DNA of 64,000 bases from Hirudo medicinalis (taxonomy: Eukaryota > Annelida > Clitellata > Hirudinida > Hirudinidae). This document shows positions 10,795 to 22,900 of the stretch, piece by piece. The stretch lies in assembly GCA_011800805.1 (NCBI GenBank), contig MPNW01000001.1:75162-139161 (forward strand), read 5' to 3'. Position 1 is the stretch's first letter; each line of letters opens with the position of its first letter. Position numbers and translations under genes: made by a program. The notes under the pieces were generated by a model that searched no databases, was not told the origin of the DNA, and worked only from the letters and a program-made list of their open reading frames with translations.

Positions 10795-11868
10795 ATGAGA
10801 GGGACTATTTCTCTGCTGTCTGAACGAGGTCTAAATTTGTTGTCAAGTAATGAAAGTGTGGTGGATGAAAGATTGTTAATCTCCTTTCGCAAGCAGATGC
10901 ACAACACGACTTGTGGCGTAGCAAGCATTTGTGTGGTTATGACAGCCCTTAGTTTAGGTTGTGACGATTATATTCCTGATTTCACCGAAGACGCATTTAT
11001 AAGAGGGAACATGACACACCAAAAGACTTTTCCATTTCCATTGGAAAGAAGAAACAATGTTACAACATCACAAACGAATTGCACACTAAACTTGGGAAGA
11101 CTTAAAAACGCTCTATCAGAATTTTTAACGTCTTCGAACAAGACTAATCACGTATCATTTTTAGATGCTTTCAATAGGAATGAGAATGGAACAGCAGATG
11201 ACAAAGATAACACAACAAATGGATTGCTTACAACCACCTTGAGATTTCAGGACCATTTGTCAAGTAATGAAACTAGAGTCATCAAAGAAAGGCTTATAAA
11301 TCCAAACATTGGGGTTAGCCAAAGCTCTGTTGTATGGTTTGATGAAATGGATATTTTAAACTCAGAACAAGCTCAAGACTCATTGAATACAACTGACATT
11401 TCAAGATATGGAATGGCTTTAGGGGAGGTTTCTCTATTGCTGAGAGCATACAATTTGAAAGTCCAGCTCATTTTTGCTTCAAACACTACCCTAAATGATT
11501 TCAGACAAAATGCCATAAATCTTTTGAGCAATCACACATCTGGAGGATGTATCATAGTTAACTATAATGGGAAGGTTATTACACAACTCATTAAATTTTA
11601 TAAACTTTTCTTATTTTGTTTTCTTACTTTTATAAAAGAAATTGAATGAATTTTCAAACAGTATCTAGATGCGAGGCTTAGATTCTCTGGACACCACAGT
11701 CCTTTGGGAGGTTACAACTATCAATTGGACAGGTTCCTCATATTGGATGTGTTCCCAAAAAATCCTGAAATTTGGGTCAATGCTAGAAAACTCTTTAATG
11801 CTATGAATACGGTGGATAAAGCATCCGGTAAAAGTAGAGGATATCTAGTCGTTTCTACAAAAACATGA
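10795..11868 (+). CDS. phytochelatin-synthase-like peptidase (C83 family), two exons
   Basis: Phytochelatin synthase makes metal-binding (gamma-Glu-Cys)n peptides from glutathione. Exon 1 (10795-11574, 260 codons) joins exon 2 (11662-11868) in phase 0 (AAG|GTTATT, AACAG|TATC), giving 328 residues. The catalytic triad is visible. Cys40 lies in TTCGVASICVV followed by TALSLG; His271 in SGHHSPLGGY; Asp289 in LILDVF. The His-Asp spacing of 18 is the same as I know for the plant enzymes. WFDEMDIL (181-188) and SGKSRGYLVVS near the C-terminus are further family landmarks. Unusual is the stretch of about 120 residues between the Cys helix and WFDE, low in complexity and rich in Asn-X-Ser/Thr; plant enzymes have almost nothing there. 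The plant-type Cys-rich C-terminal domain is absent, so this is catalytic-domain only. AATAAA lies at 11952. It is single copy here, flanked by LINE debris. The 5' end could be incomplete. Confidence 0.85.
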
Positions 11869-12159
11869 ACTTGTTGATGTCACGAGTTAAAGGAACTTGT
11901 TTTTCATAAGAAATATTGAGAAACGTAATAATGAACGAAGATTACCATTTTAATAAACATTATGTGCGCGTTGGTTGTGCTTTGCATTGAGGATGACATT
12001 TTTGTTAAATTTGAGGCTTAAGAACATGAAAAGTGGAAGATAAATATAGCAAATCGTATTTGCGCACGAGCATAGGTTAGATTCAATGCCTCATTTATCA
12101 ATTTTAATTTGACTTCCTAACCACGTTAGCTTAACGATAACGATACAGAGTTTTATTAG
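11869..12159. other. 3' flank of the phytochelatin-synthase-like gene
   Basis: Contains a polyadenylation signal AATAAA at 11952-11957, about 85 bases after the stop. Nothing else is recognisable before the next LINE. Confidence 0.5.
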
Positions 12160-14160
12160 AGTGGCGTATGTTCAACAGAACTTCAAGACCACTAATGCAG
12201 ATGGATGCTTTCTTTGAAGAGGAAGGTTTTGAGGGTAGAGTGAAATCCGGCTGGATCAGTCTTGATAATCGAGAGGGTGAGTCTATTCCAGATCTGCGAG
12301 CCAACAACATCTATAGACCTGCCATCCAGTATCGCACGTCGGGCCGAAATTTGACGAAGGAGCCCCTGGTTGCTGATCCCGCCTAGCAGGAATTTGTGCA
12401 GTGCGAGTGAAAGGCAGGTATGACGGTGCATGACCCAGGAAAGACTTGAAAACGAGTGAAGAGATTTTGTAGTCAATTCTCTGGCAAATGCGTAGCCAGT
12501 GGAGATCATGAAGAAGAGGAGTGACATGGTCATGTTTTCTTTTGTTGTTTATGATTTTAGCAGCTGCGTTGATGACACGCTGAAGTTGCTGAATGCGGTA
12601 GGCAGGTAGACCGACCAGAGTTGAATTGCCGTAATCAATCTTTGATAGGATAAAAGATTTAATGAGAAGCTTCAGCACATCAAATGAGAATGGAGCAGCG
12701 ATGCTACGAATTTCCCTGAGAGATGCATGGAAGGAACGATTTTTGTTGATGTGAATGGTCATGGAACAATGGAGTTGGAGCAGAGGACGATGCATCTCGA
12801 ACTTTTTCAATCTTTGAAATGAAATGATGTAAAAAAAATCGTTGGCACCGATTGAATGAGCAGGGGGCTTTACCTCTGCCCATGATACCATTCAGTGAGC
12901 GCCACATTTAGCGGGATGATTTGCAGTTCTCGATGATGTCCTTCCAGTGACAGTCTCTCTTTGACCATAAGAGTTTTCTATAAACTCTGGTGAGCCCGTC
13001 ACTCCACCACGTCAGTGCCCGACTGCGTTTTGAGAGCCGCTTTCTCAAGACGCCTTACTACCCTCTTCGCGTCATGGCATTCGCGATCGAACCATGGATC
13101 GGAAATTCGCAGGAGGATGCATACTGATCTCTGTGGAATTAGTTGATCAATGGCGTTGAGGATTGCATCATGGAGCCGGGAAGCAGAGACATCAACATCA
13201 ACATTGTCAACGTCGACAGAAAATGACGATTCAATGATGTTGAGGAGCAAGGGGATGTCCAGGCGTGACCGCTGTCTGTTAATTATGGTCTTATAGATAG
13301 GGGGTGGGCTCTTGAATGATGATGACCAAAGATGATGATCAGAGAAGTCAACAGGCATGATGTTGAGACCTCTGACAGAGGAAGAGCCGCGCGATGCGAC
13401 GACATCAAGAATGCCTCCAAGAATGTGAGTCGGTCAACGGACATGGAGTGCGAAGCCATGCAAAGTAAGTAATCTTGTGAATTATATTGTATGAGACTCA
13501 TTAGGGCGGTCAAGACTTATATCGAAATCAGCAACAATGAGCACTTCCTTAAGAACAGAAACGCAAGACAGAAGATTATCGAACTCTCGGAAGAACAACG
13601 GTGTGATGGGGCCTGTTCTGTAGACAACCAACGACATCAGGTGACCGCCAGTGAGCTGGAGACGGGCAGAGATAAACTCGAATGAGGTAATTGTGATTCC
13701 GATAACATGTCGACCTGGAGCAGCCAGTACAGCAACTCCATCATGATTAACGCATAGCAATGCCGAGGGAGCGTCGTTCGGATCACGTGGACGAAGGCAG
13801 TCAATTACTGTGAAGGCAGCCGCCCTGAGACGATCCAATGCGAATGAACCGATACCATGCCAGATTTCAGTCATGAAGAAAACGTCAATGTCCCCATGAC
13901 GCAACAGATCGATCATCCTGTCAACTTTGTTATTGAGTGATCCAACATTAAGGAGTCCAAATGAGAAGTTTGAGACAGCTCTGTTCTTGAGGTGGTGACC
14001 AGAGGAATGTAGCGAAACGTCGCGCCGAGGATGACGAGGATGAGATCTTCTTCAACGATAGTGATGAAAGCGAAAATCCTTGCGGAGGACTCCAGCTCTT
14101 CGAAGTGATTGTATAAGCCCGCGATCGGGCTTCACAAATTCAAGCATATCACGCTATTGG
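12160..14160 (-). mobile_element. CR1-type LINE, endonuclease plus RT C-terminus, internally deleted
   Basis: On the minus strand from 13916 the translation shows the AP-endonuclease domain: VFFMTEIWHG, then VLIVADFDISLD (the Asp-Phe-Asp motif). A frame shift away comes DFSDHHLW (the terminal Asp-His of the endonuclease) and a linker to about 12999. The central reverse transcriptase is missing. The C-terminal part (12891-12190) follows with SKIDYGNSTLVGLPAY and DLHWLRICQRIDYKISSLVF. The deletion point is near 12900-12990. Several frameshifts make it inactive. The relatedness to the LINE at 6775-8160 is at clade level; the sequences differ. Confidence 0.8.
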
Positions 14161-15011
14161 TCCATGTCGAGCAGCACTCATAACATAAAACAAATTGAAA
14201 ACTGACCGGCTAAATGTGAAACTGTTGAGGAAACTATTTAGTTATTAGTTAGGAGTAATCAACACAGAAATTACATATCAAATAGTCTGATTACAGCCGG
14301 AAATGACACTAAAACAGAGGAAAAACTCTAGTAACAGCGAGAGAAAAAACAGAGGCGGCCATACGTTCAGCGCCTAGTAAACCAATCAATCAAGCTTAAG
14401 GGTAAATTTCGTGGAAAAGGGGCATTTTATGACTACAAAACAGAAAATGTCGACGTACTTCATCGATGATGATGCGTTTAATTAACGTCTATTTCATTAC
14501 TAGATTATTAGGAGGACGGCGTACTATTTTGAAGGGCATTTAAAGACGTTCTTAGCTGTGTCCCCTGAATCAACTGACCTGCGTACATGTATGTTGTAAC
14601 TTTATTAGGATTATAGTCAAATAATAATACTCAGTAATAATAGGATTATTAGTCAAAGGATTATAATTATGCAATCTATGCTTCTCACTTGTTGGAATTG
14701 CTAAGTTGAGATGAGATAAAAGGATGGTATAAAACGCAATTGTACATCGGTTTTACAACTTCGTTAATTGCTGAAGTGCACTTTTTAAAATGAGGTAACG
14801 AAATATCATCATTAAATTGAATTTAATACACGCTTTTACATCCAGGGACGTAATTTCAGCTTTTGCCAGGGGGCAAACCCTCGCATAACTTGAGGAGATG
14901 ACTTTTTTTTGCTTCCAGACAAATGTCAGGGGGCAACAGGATCAGGGGAGGAATAACGCCACCCAATTGATATCCCATTAACATTTATGTATTTCGCCTA
15001 TCTTTTGAGGG
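14161..15011. other. no gene; possible small repeat near 14846
   Basis: 14161-14350 may be the 5' leader of the CR1-type LINE read on the minus strand. At 14845 a CAGGGACGTAATTTCAGC start followed by CAGGGGGC, with a second CAGGGGGCAAC at 14925, looks like part of a short hAT-type repeat, but I could not define both ends. The rest is AT-rich and featureless. Confidence 0.3.
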
Positions 15012-15172
15012 CCTTATGTGTCCGAACGGGATGTGAATAAAGTTTTTAATCGATCTACCATTTATAGGGCGCTCCCTGGCGGTGCAGGCTGGGTTGCGAA
15101 CACGGCACATTATGACTGTTGCTATTACGACCGCATGCAGGAGCGCATCCCATTCGGCCAACCTGCACGCCA
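15012..15172 (-). mobile_element. tRNA-derived SINE, copy 1
   Basis: On the minus strand the element starts GCGTGCAGGTTGGCCGAATG, followed by an A-box-like region, CTGCATGC, and a B-box-like CGTGTTCGCAACC. CAGCCTGCAC can pair with the 5' GTGCAGG as an acceptor stem. After the tRNA-like part comes a body with AAATGGTAGATCGATTAAAA and then CACATCCCGTTCGGACACAT. The same body, including the tail, is present at 34296-34468. Other copies lie at 44780, 49009 and 54000. Confidence 0.75.
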
Positions 15173-16600
15173 TCACTAAATAATATGTGTAATTCTATTT
15201 AATGTCTATTTGAAATAATGTTAAAGCCAGGTTTCCTGGCATAATAATAATAATAGTTAATTTATAATGCGCCATTTGCATAGCGTCAGAGGCGCATAAC
15301 AATAATTTGTTGCTTTAAAAGACTTTCGTTTCATATCTTGTGAATTTAATCCTTCAATTCAACAACTAGTTTAATTAAAATTAAACTTGTATGAAGATGT
15401 CCTTTATGCTGATGTCCTTTGTTTGAAGTTTCAGAGTGAAATTTAAATGAATATAAAAAAAATGAAAATGTGAAATGTGCGTTATTATCGACTTCCAAAG
15501 ATTTTTATCTTTTTTTTAACGTCGTCTCGCTCTAATAATTCATATTTAGCTTGCCTTACTACTCTTTGCATAGCCACGGGGTCAAGGTGGAGGAGGAACC
15601 CTCCTACTCCTGTCAGTTTACCCCTTGATATTTTTCTGAATCCGTATAATTCATAAAAAATAATAATTCATAAATAATTTATTGATCATAAAATATATCC
15701 AGCAAATTAGGAAAGCTATCGACCTCAATATTTGTTATATATTATAAGTTTCGATAAGTAAATATCAAGTGTCATTGCTTTCCTTATGAGTCTTTAATGT
15801 GAAATTAATTGTTTGCCACTAATCCACCAGTACTACACTTTTCTGTTGTAATATTTATGTACATATAAAAAATGTGCCCCTCCCCCAACCTCGATCGATT
15901 TTAAAATCCTGGTTATGCCACTTATGGTTATGGTTGTGCTTTGTGCACATTGCGTCAGTTAAATTTGTTTTTATAATATATCACAAACAGATGTACGTCA
16001 TTATAAAAATAATCTAATTGATTTGTTTCGTAACTTTTTTATGTTTTAATATGGGCGATAAAATAAATTACACGAGTTTTAGGAATCAATTCATAAAAGC
16101 ATCGCCTAAACTCTATTCACAAATGTGTTTGCTACACTTTAGCAGGCTTCAGCTATTGTTTGATACATATTCATACAAATGATACAGGGATAAAGGCTGG
16201 CACATCAAACAGGACATTCCTATCTTGAGGAATTCTAATTTAAGCCTCAGTCAGTTAATCATCATACAGATATGAAACTTTTAGTTGTTTTGTTCAAACC
16301 TGCGATAAATTAAAAGTTTAAAGGTAAATGGTTAATTTGTAATTATTTATTCAGATTTTTAGTTAAACTGAAGATTATGAAACACATCTACATAGAGACG
16401 AACTCGATAAAATTCACGAAGCAATAAACATCCGGAATTTGTTCAACAAGTGAGCATTCTCATAAAGAGAAGCATTAAAGCCATTCTCAGTAGAAGCAAA
16501 GTTCACAGTCCGACATACGACAATGAGTGACTCATGCTCAGCTACTTAAAATGAAATTAGTGCCATACGATTGAAGGCTGTCTTGAATGAATGTTTGTTC
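15173..16600. other. no gene seen; AT-rich intergenic sequence
   Basis: No coding or RNA feature is supportable. A short stretch near 15575-15610 and 15880-15930 (GGTCAAGGTGGAG; CCTGGTTATGCCACTT) has the look of hAT-type ends, too weak to call. Confidence 0.3.
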
Positions 16601-16738
16601 GTATATTCATGCGGAGGAAAACAAACATCACACGTTAGAAAACAACTTGGCAAACAACCGTCGTCTGTGATAGTATTTATTTGCTTGTAAGCTTTATAAC
16701 TTCAATACTCGTAACAATCCCGATCCTCATCAAAAAAG
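16601..16738 (+). promoter_or_regulatory. candidate 5' UTR exon of liprin-beta
   Basis: A strong donor, AAAAAG|GTAAGT, occurs at 16738. No long frame precedes it, so it would be a noncoding leader exon spliced to the coding exon that ends at 17036. This is inference from position and donor quality only. Confidence 0.35.
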
Positions 16739-16930
16739 GTAAGTTTACGAAGTTCGTGAAAGATTTTTGGTAACAAAACAGACTGAATAATTGAAATAAA
16801 CTCAAGTTAACTGAATAATAATTTAGTAGCGAAGTGCCTCTAAAGAGAAACAATTAAATTTCTTAGAGATCAATTGAAATCTTCTGTTTCAACGATCACC
16901 GTCAGGAAAAGTCAAATCATCTTGTCTCCG

Positions 16931-19900
16931 ATGAATCACATTGATCCACGTGAAGGAATCAATGAAGATGGGAGAGGGAACTACACATGTGATAATCTGG
17001 AGGATGCTTTGAAACAGATGGAAGGCTTAGTGGAGGGTAGGATTTATTTGCATGCCATTTAACTCCATCTGCTTCTGCCAATGACGTGTAGTGTAACAAT
17101 TTTTACACTTTAAACGTCGCATTTTGCACTGGAAATCGTTTGTTGCGTTGTCGTCCAAAACATTATTCTCAACTTAAGTTGGTTTGCGAAAATGGCGAAA
17201 ATTAACTTTCTTAAGAGAAATTCATACGCCCAAACATTTCTCAATAATAAAATCTAAGAATTCTTAAGAAGGAATGTCAGAAGAACGAATTAAAAGCTGC
17301 AAATGGCGGTATGTGGATCAATTTAATTGCTTCGAAAACATTTACAAGAGTTAAAACACGCTCACACGTGCACAAACCTAGATGAAAATTAACTCAAATG
17401 CAAATATTAGATTATTATTGTTATTAATATTACTGTTACTAATATTGAACGATCAATAATGTTTGCTAAATGTTTACATACTTTAATGTTAATTACAACT
17501 GCTCTGGTGACAGCAATTTTTTACGAGGATTTCAGTGCTTGCCTATCATTAACTTTCAACTGTAATTGCGATCAGAAAGATGATACCAACTCAGGCGATT
17601 TTGTTTTGAGTGGCCAATTTGAAGTTCTCAAGTCTGAGGATACAATGTCAACGATGTATTTCTCTGTGCTATAATTCGACTCCTAATGAAAACAATTACT
17701 GTCATAATTGGAAGAAAATAACATTACTTATTACTACTACTAAATGTTACTTATACTATTTTGTTATTATTATTATTATTATTATTATTTCAAAATCTTT
17801 GCAGAGACCTTGAAATCTTCAAGTAAGAGAAGAAAGCCCCTAAATTCCACAGAGAATCGAAATTCACACTGTCTTGACAAGCTTTTGACCGACTGTCATT
17901 CTGAAGATCCCTTCTCAGGGAGGATGAATGGTGACGACGGCATCAACTCCATCTTGGATCAGTTCGTTTCCGAACAACAAGACTTTCTACTTCCGTTTCA
18001 TTATGCTTCTTCGAACGATGACAAATACCTCAAGCGGGACATTAAGACCTCCTATAAGGATGATAACGTTAAAGAGGTGGGCATTTTGAACAATCTAATT
18101 TATATATTTGAACCTAATCGTGACTGATGAATCAAATGATCGTATGTCGAGACGTCATCGAAATTTTAAATCCCTACTTAAAATCACAACCATTGTTATT
18201 AAAACCGAACCAGCGTCGAGTTAATTTTAGAAACATTTCCTTTCATGACTTCTCATTATCGAGATCATTATTTCTTAAATTTTATTTCATCTTAATTCTT
18301 TTATGCAACAGCTATTAAGCAAATCACCGCTTTCTTAATTAACTGGGAAATAGCGGAGTGATTTTCATATGCAAAATGCCAAGGATTTTGCGACCTTGAC
18401 CATTTGGCAAGTCAATGTCGCAGACTTGAATAACCTACTTCACAATGGGAAATATTTCTATGTTGTTGGGGAATGAATCATGACTGTGATACAGCTACAT
18501 CGTGTGAAAGCATCTGATATTCAGACAATTAATAGTTTAAAAGCATACAAACCAGAAATGTTTGAAGAAATTAAATTTAAGTTGAGGAATTTTAAAGAGT
18601 CATGATTATGAGATGGAACGAACAAATTCGAAGGAAATTCTCTTTTCTTCATATCTCCGTCGCAATTGGCGAAGTGCAACATTGCTATGAGACCTTGACC
18701 GAATGTAGACAGCGTAATGATGCCGAACAAAACGTTCTTCCAACCTGGAAAAATTCTCGCTCAGCAGACCTATGATAGGATGTATCATTATCTCCATACA
18801 TGAAATCTTTCTTTGTGTCTTATCAACAATTAAAACATTGTTGCGAATCATTATCATAGTTCAACAATTTTTTCCTATCAATAGCGCCTTGATGCTCGAA
18901 ACATGGAACTTATTTAATAATTGCCTCTTGAGCCTCCTTCCATTCAGTTGTTTTCAGATGTGAAATGGATCTCAACAGTTATTTTTCCAATCCCGATAGA
19001 CCGACGAGATCGTTGTTTGTTTAGCGGAATTTCTTTACAAGGAACTGGAATTACAAAGAACTGAAAATCTTCTCGTGAACAAACACGTCACTTAAAAGGA
19101 TAAATAATATTTCACCTTGGCTTGACAATGGACGAAAGAAGATCAGGCGAATATAGAGCTGGCAGTTTTAAGATAAAACGAGCCATGAACCAATTTTTGA
19201 GTTCGAATTATAACGCTAATGTCGATAGATTGGCGTACAATAAAGACAAATCCGATATCCTTGATGTCAAGCCTCGGTCTGCGAGCAGCAACAACCTAGT
19301 AAAGACGGACAAAGAGAGGAGTACTGCCTATCCTCCTCCTTTGCCTCAAAACATCCACAACTCTGGCCTCAGTTTCCGTTCTGACCGACAAATCGAGAGG
19401 TTTCACACCAGAGCTCGTTCTTTTCGCAGATTACACGAAAGGGAAGGATTGATGGTTCGTTATTTTCCTTCTTGTTAAAGCTCTGTACAGTTGAAAGCTT
19501 AAGCTTCGTCACTTTGCTGTGCTTGTACTGTAGCATTCCCGTAACTTCAGATTTTGTTTCAATCCTCACTCTAATCATAAAAACCAAAATTTAGACGAGC
19601 GGGATATGCAAAGATAGATTATATATTTTAACTCTTCAAAAAAATTATTTTTAGAATATGTATTAATTATAGTCTAAATCCAATTAAACGAAATTGAATT
19701 TTATATATATAAATACTATAAGCCGAAAATCGCAGAAAAATCTATTTTCGTTCACCCGATAAAGATATAACTACTGGAAATACTTCACAATATTGCAAAT
19801 ATTTTGTAGCATTAAATTATATTACTAGAAATGTTAATAAAAATAAAATCTTAGATATAAAAACGTAGATAAATTTCTGCGACGAGAGAGTCCGGGTCGA

Positions 19901-22900
19901 AGGTATCTTTTCGCGCATGTCTCTAAGCATTCTCTCGATGTTGATAGGCCAAAACACACACCGGGAATAGAACCCGTGCCGCCAACGTGAAAGGCTGGAA
20001 TCCTAACCACTAGATCATGTGGGACGCGCCTAGGTTGAGAAATATTTGCAATATCATAAAATATGTTACGGTTATATCTTTAAACGGTGAATTTTAATCG
20101 ACTTGTATGCGATTTTAGACATTTTTCACTTAACGATACAACGAGGATGAATTCTGTGCTGGCTTTTGTGCATGTGCCCGACATGGTTCCATCGTTTGAA
20201 TAGCTGGTTAATTTTGTTCCTGAAAATTCCAAACCAAAAAAATTCCCAGTATCAATCTCAATTCTCCTGTTTAGTGGTATCCAGTCGATTTATTTTCTTC
20301 AGTAGCAAATCATTTACAGCTTTATTATGCTAAAGCCACATTCAGCAAAATATGGCGATTGGAACTATAACAACAAGTATTCTTGCAAAGTTCGTTAAAT
20401 TTGGGTATTTAGCTTCTGTCTCATCACAAAGCTTGCCATCGTTCCTTTCAAATTGAATAAAATTTTAACTGAGTCATTACGTATTTCTGAGAGTTCTTGG
20501 TACTGGCATTGAAAGATCTGACAAATCCGGTAACAAATGGCATCATCACCCATGCTGGAAAATCAACTTCTTTTAAATCAGAAAATCTTTCTCTAAAATC
20601 AGAGGCAAATAACAAACAATCTTTGCTTTTGAATCAGCAAGAGTTTTATTCGTTCTTTGAAGTTGTTTATTCAAAGTGTTCAGTTTTGTAAACTATATTG
20701 ACGCACTACATTTGTTGGAAAGTTGAAAGCGAAACACGCTACTGCTATGCCAATTAAAGTGCAGATTTTCAAATTGCCCCCTGTGGGGCGTGGGCCCAAT
20801 GTTAGGAAACACTGCTCTTCATCCAATTCGACTAATTTGAAGTCGGCATATCTTTAAGAGCACTGATTTTTTACGATTACTTTGACTGAATTATTTTTAC
20901 AAAACTAAATGTGGCTATATTATTTGGCATAGAATGTTTATCAAATTTGGATTTTTTTTTTATAGTCTGATGATAAATTCTAGAGATATGCATTAAAATA
21001 GTTTTGTCGCATTTGTCATCTTTAAATTTCCTGTAATTTGGGGTAATAATAAGGATAATAATAACTAAAGTGTCAATATGATGTACTATGTCCGGTCTTT
21101 TCTATTATTTTAATACATCTTGATTTCATTGATGCCATCAATTGTTCCAGGTATTCTTTTCGGAAGACTTTTCAGGCTTCAATTATCACCTCTTTCAACT
21201 TCACAAAAGCTAAATATTGTTTTACGTTATGATATAATTGCCATGTCAGAGTCTCCCAAACATTTTCTATAGGATTCAAGTTCGGAGAACTCTGGACACC
21301 TTGACACATTTTTGAAGGAAGAATGCAATCATCTCTCTTGCATTGTATTCGATGCAAAAGATGGTGACCATTAATAAGGCAATCAATTGTTAGATATCTC
21401 GAATAGTTTGATGTAATTTGATACGCACGGTATTCTAATGGTTTTCCTGCGTTCACCTCGCCACCCAAAATTTTGAGGACCACAGGGGCTCGTCGCATTG
21501 ATTTGTGATATATTTCGTTCCCCTGACTTCTGCAAATGTAATAAGAAACTCATAACATGGACCGACAGGGAATCATCAGAGGAGTGCTTTCCTAATCGAA
21601 ACTTCGGGATGTAGCCGCACCCATTGGTTAGGCAGATGTCCCTGTCGGCTAAATGCCTACTCTAACAACCTTATTTACTTCCACCATTGTGTGGTTCATT
21701 GATTAAAGAAGACTCGCGGCGGCCTTTGAATATTTATATCACATAACGCAAACTGAGCGTAATATTTTTTTATTAAACTTTGAAAATTATGCTCCTCTGT
21801 CGTGAACATAAATCGCATTAAACGTGTAAAATGAATAAATGAGATCAATGTTGACCACTTAATAAACTGTCCATTCTCTATTTCAGATGTGGGTTAGCAT
21901 AACTGAAGCTTTCGACTTCCTTCGACACGCGTGGCAAATTTAACTAACGTTAGGAGACAAGCGGTTATTAAAGATTTTATTAAACAAGGCTATTGTAAAC
22001 AACAAACGTTAATATGTGTTTGGCTCGACCACGGCGACAATGCCAGCTATGTTGCGGGCTTGCTAAGAAAAGACAAGAAAAGGAGTTTTCAAATTCAAAT
22101 TTTATTTCTGTGCGCACCAATAGAGATAAGCAGTCACTACATGACTATGCATAAGCGTTTTTATTAAACTCTAGTTTGACGATCTCTTATACTCTCCTTG
22201 ATTTTTTAAACATAAATTCTGGATACATACTCCAAGATTAATGTAGATGGAACCAGGACGAAGACGCCAGTGATCGGTTTGCTTTACTAACCTCCAGTTA
22301 GGCATATTCTAGGAGTCGTACTAAAAAAACCGGAATGTTGCTCAGGACATCGTAAATTAACGATGTTAAAAGTTAAAATTTTTTAGTTAAAAATTTTAAA
22401 TTTAAAAGTTTAAAATTGTAAAATAACTTAACATAATTATATTTGTTTTTTTAAATAAATTTCTTTAATTAGTTCAGTTTATCAATTTTTAAACAATTTG
22501 TTGCTAGCTTTGAGAATATCCCTGTCCGAAAAAAACAATATACAAACAACCGGCTACATCTATTTATTTACATTTTATTACCGGGCTGCTTATACGCTGG
22601 TATCGAAGTGCACATTTTGAGGTGCTCTGAAATTAGAAGCCGAGACATCGTGATTGAGCCGTTTCAATGCATAAGTTTTTTTTACCAGAGCTTCCTGAAT
22701 TACCAGAATACAAGAATGGCAATCACCTATAGTCGAAAGACTTACTAACTGATCCATAAATTATAACGGGATGAATAAAATTAATTATAATGAATACAAA
22801 ATTAGTTTGGATATATCACTGGCGAAGCCGGTTTAAAATGCTAGTAACATAAACGCGACATGATATCATGTTAGCACATCATTGTGTTAACGACACAAAT

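Noticed and set aside
10795..11868. Bacterial contamination or recent transfer as the source of the phytochelatin-synthase-like gene
   Set aside because: It has a GT-AG intron in phase, host-like base composition, a eukaryotic polyadenylation signal and host repeats on both sides.
21931..22167. 78-codon frame starting MANLTNVRRQAV
   Set aside because: No recognisable domain and no matching splice phases. Probably chance.
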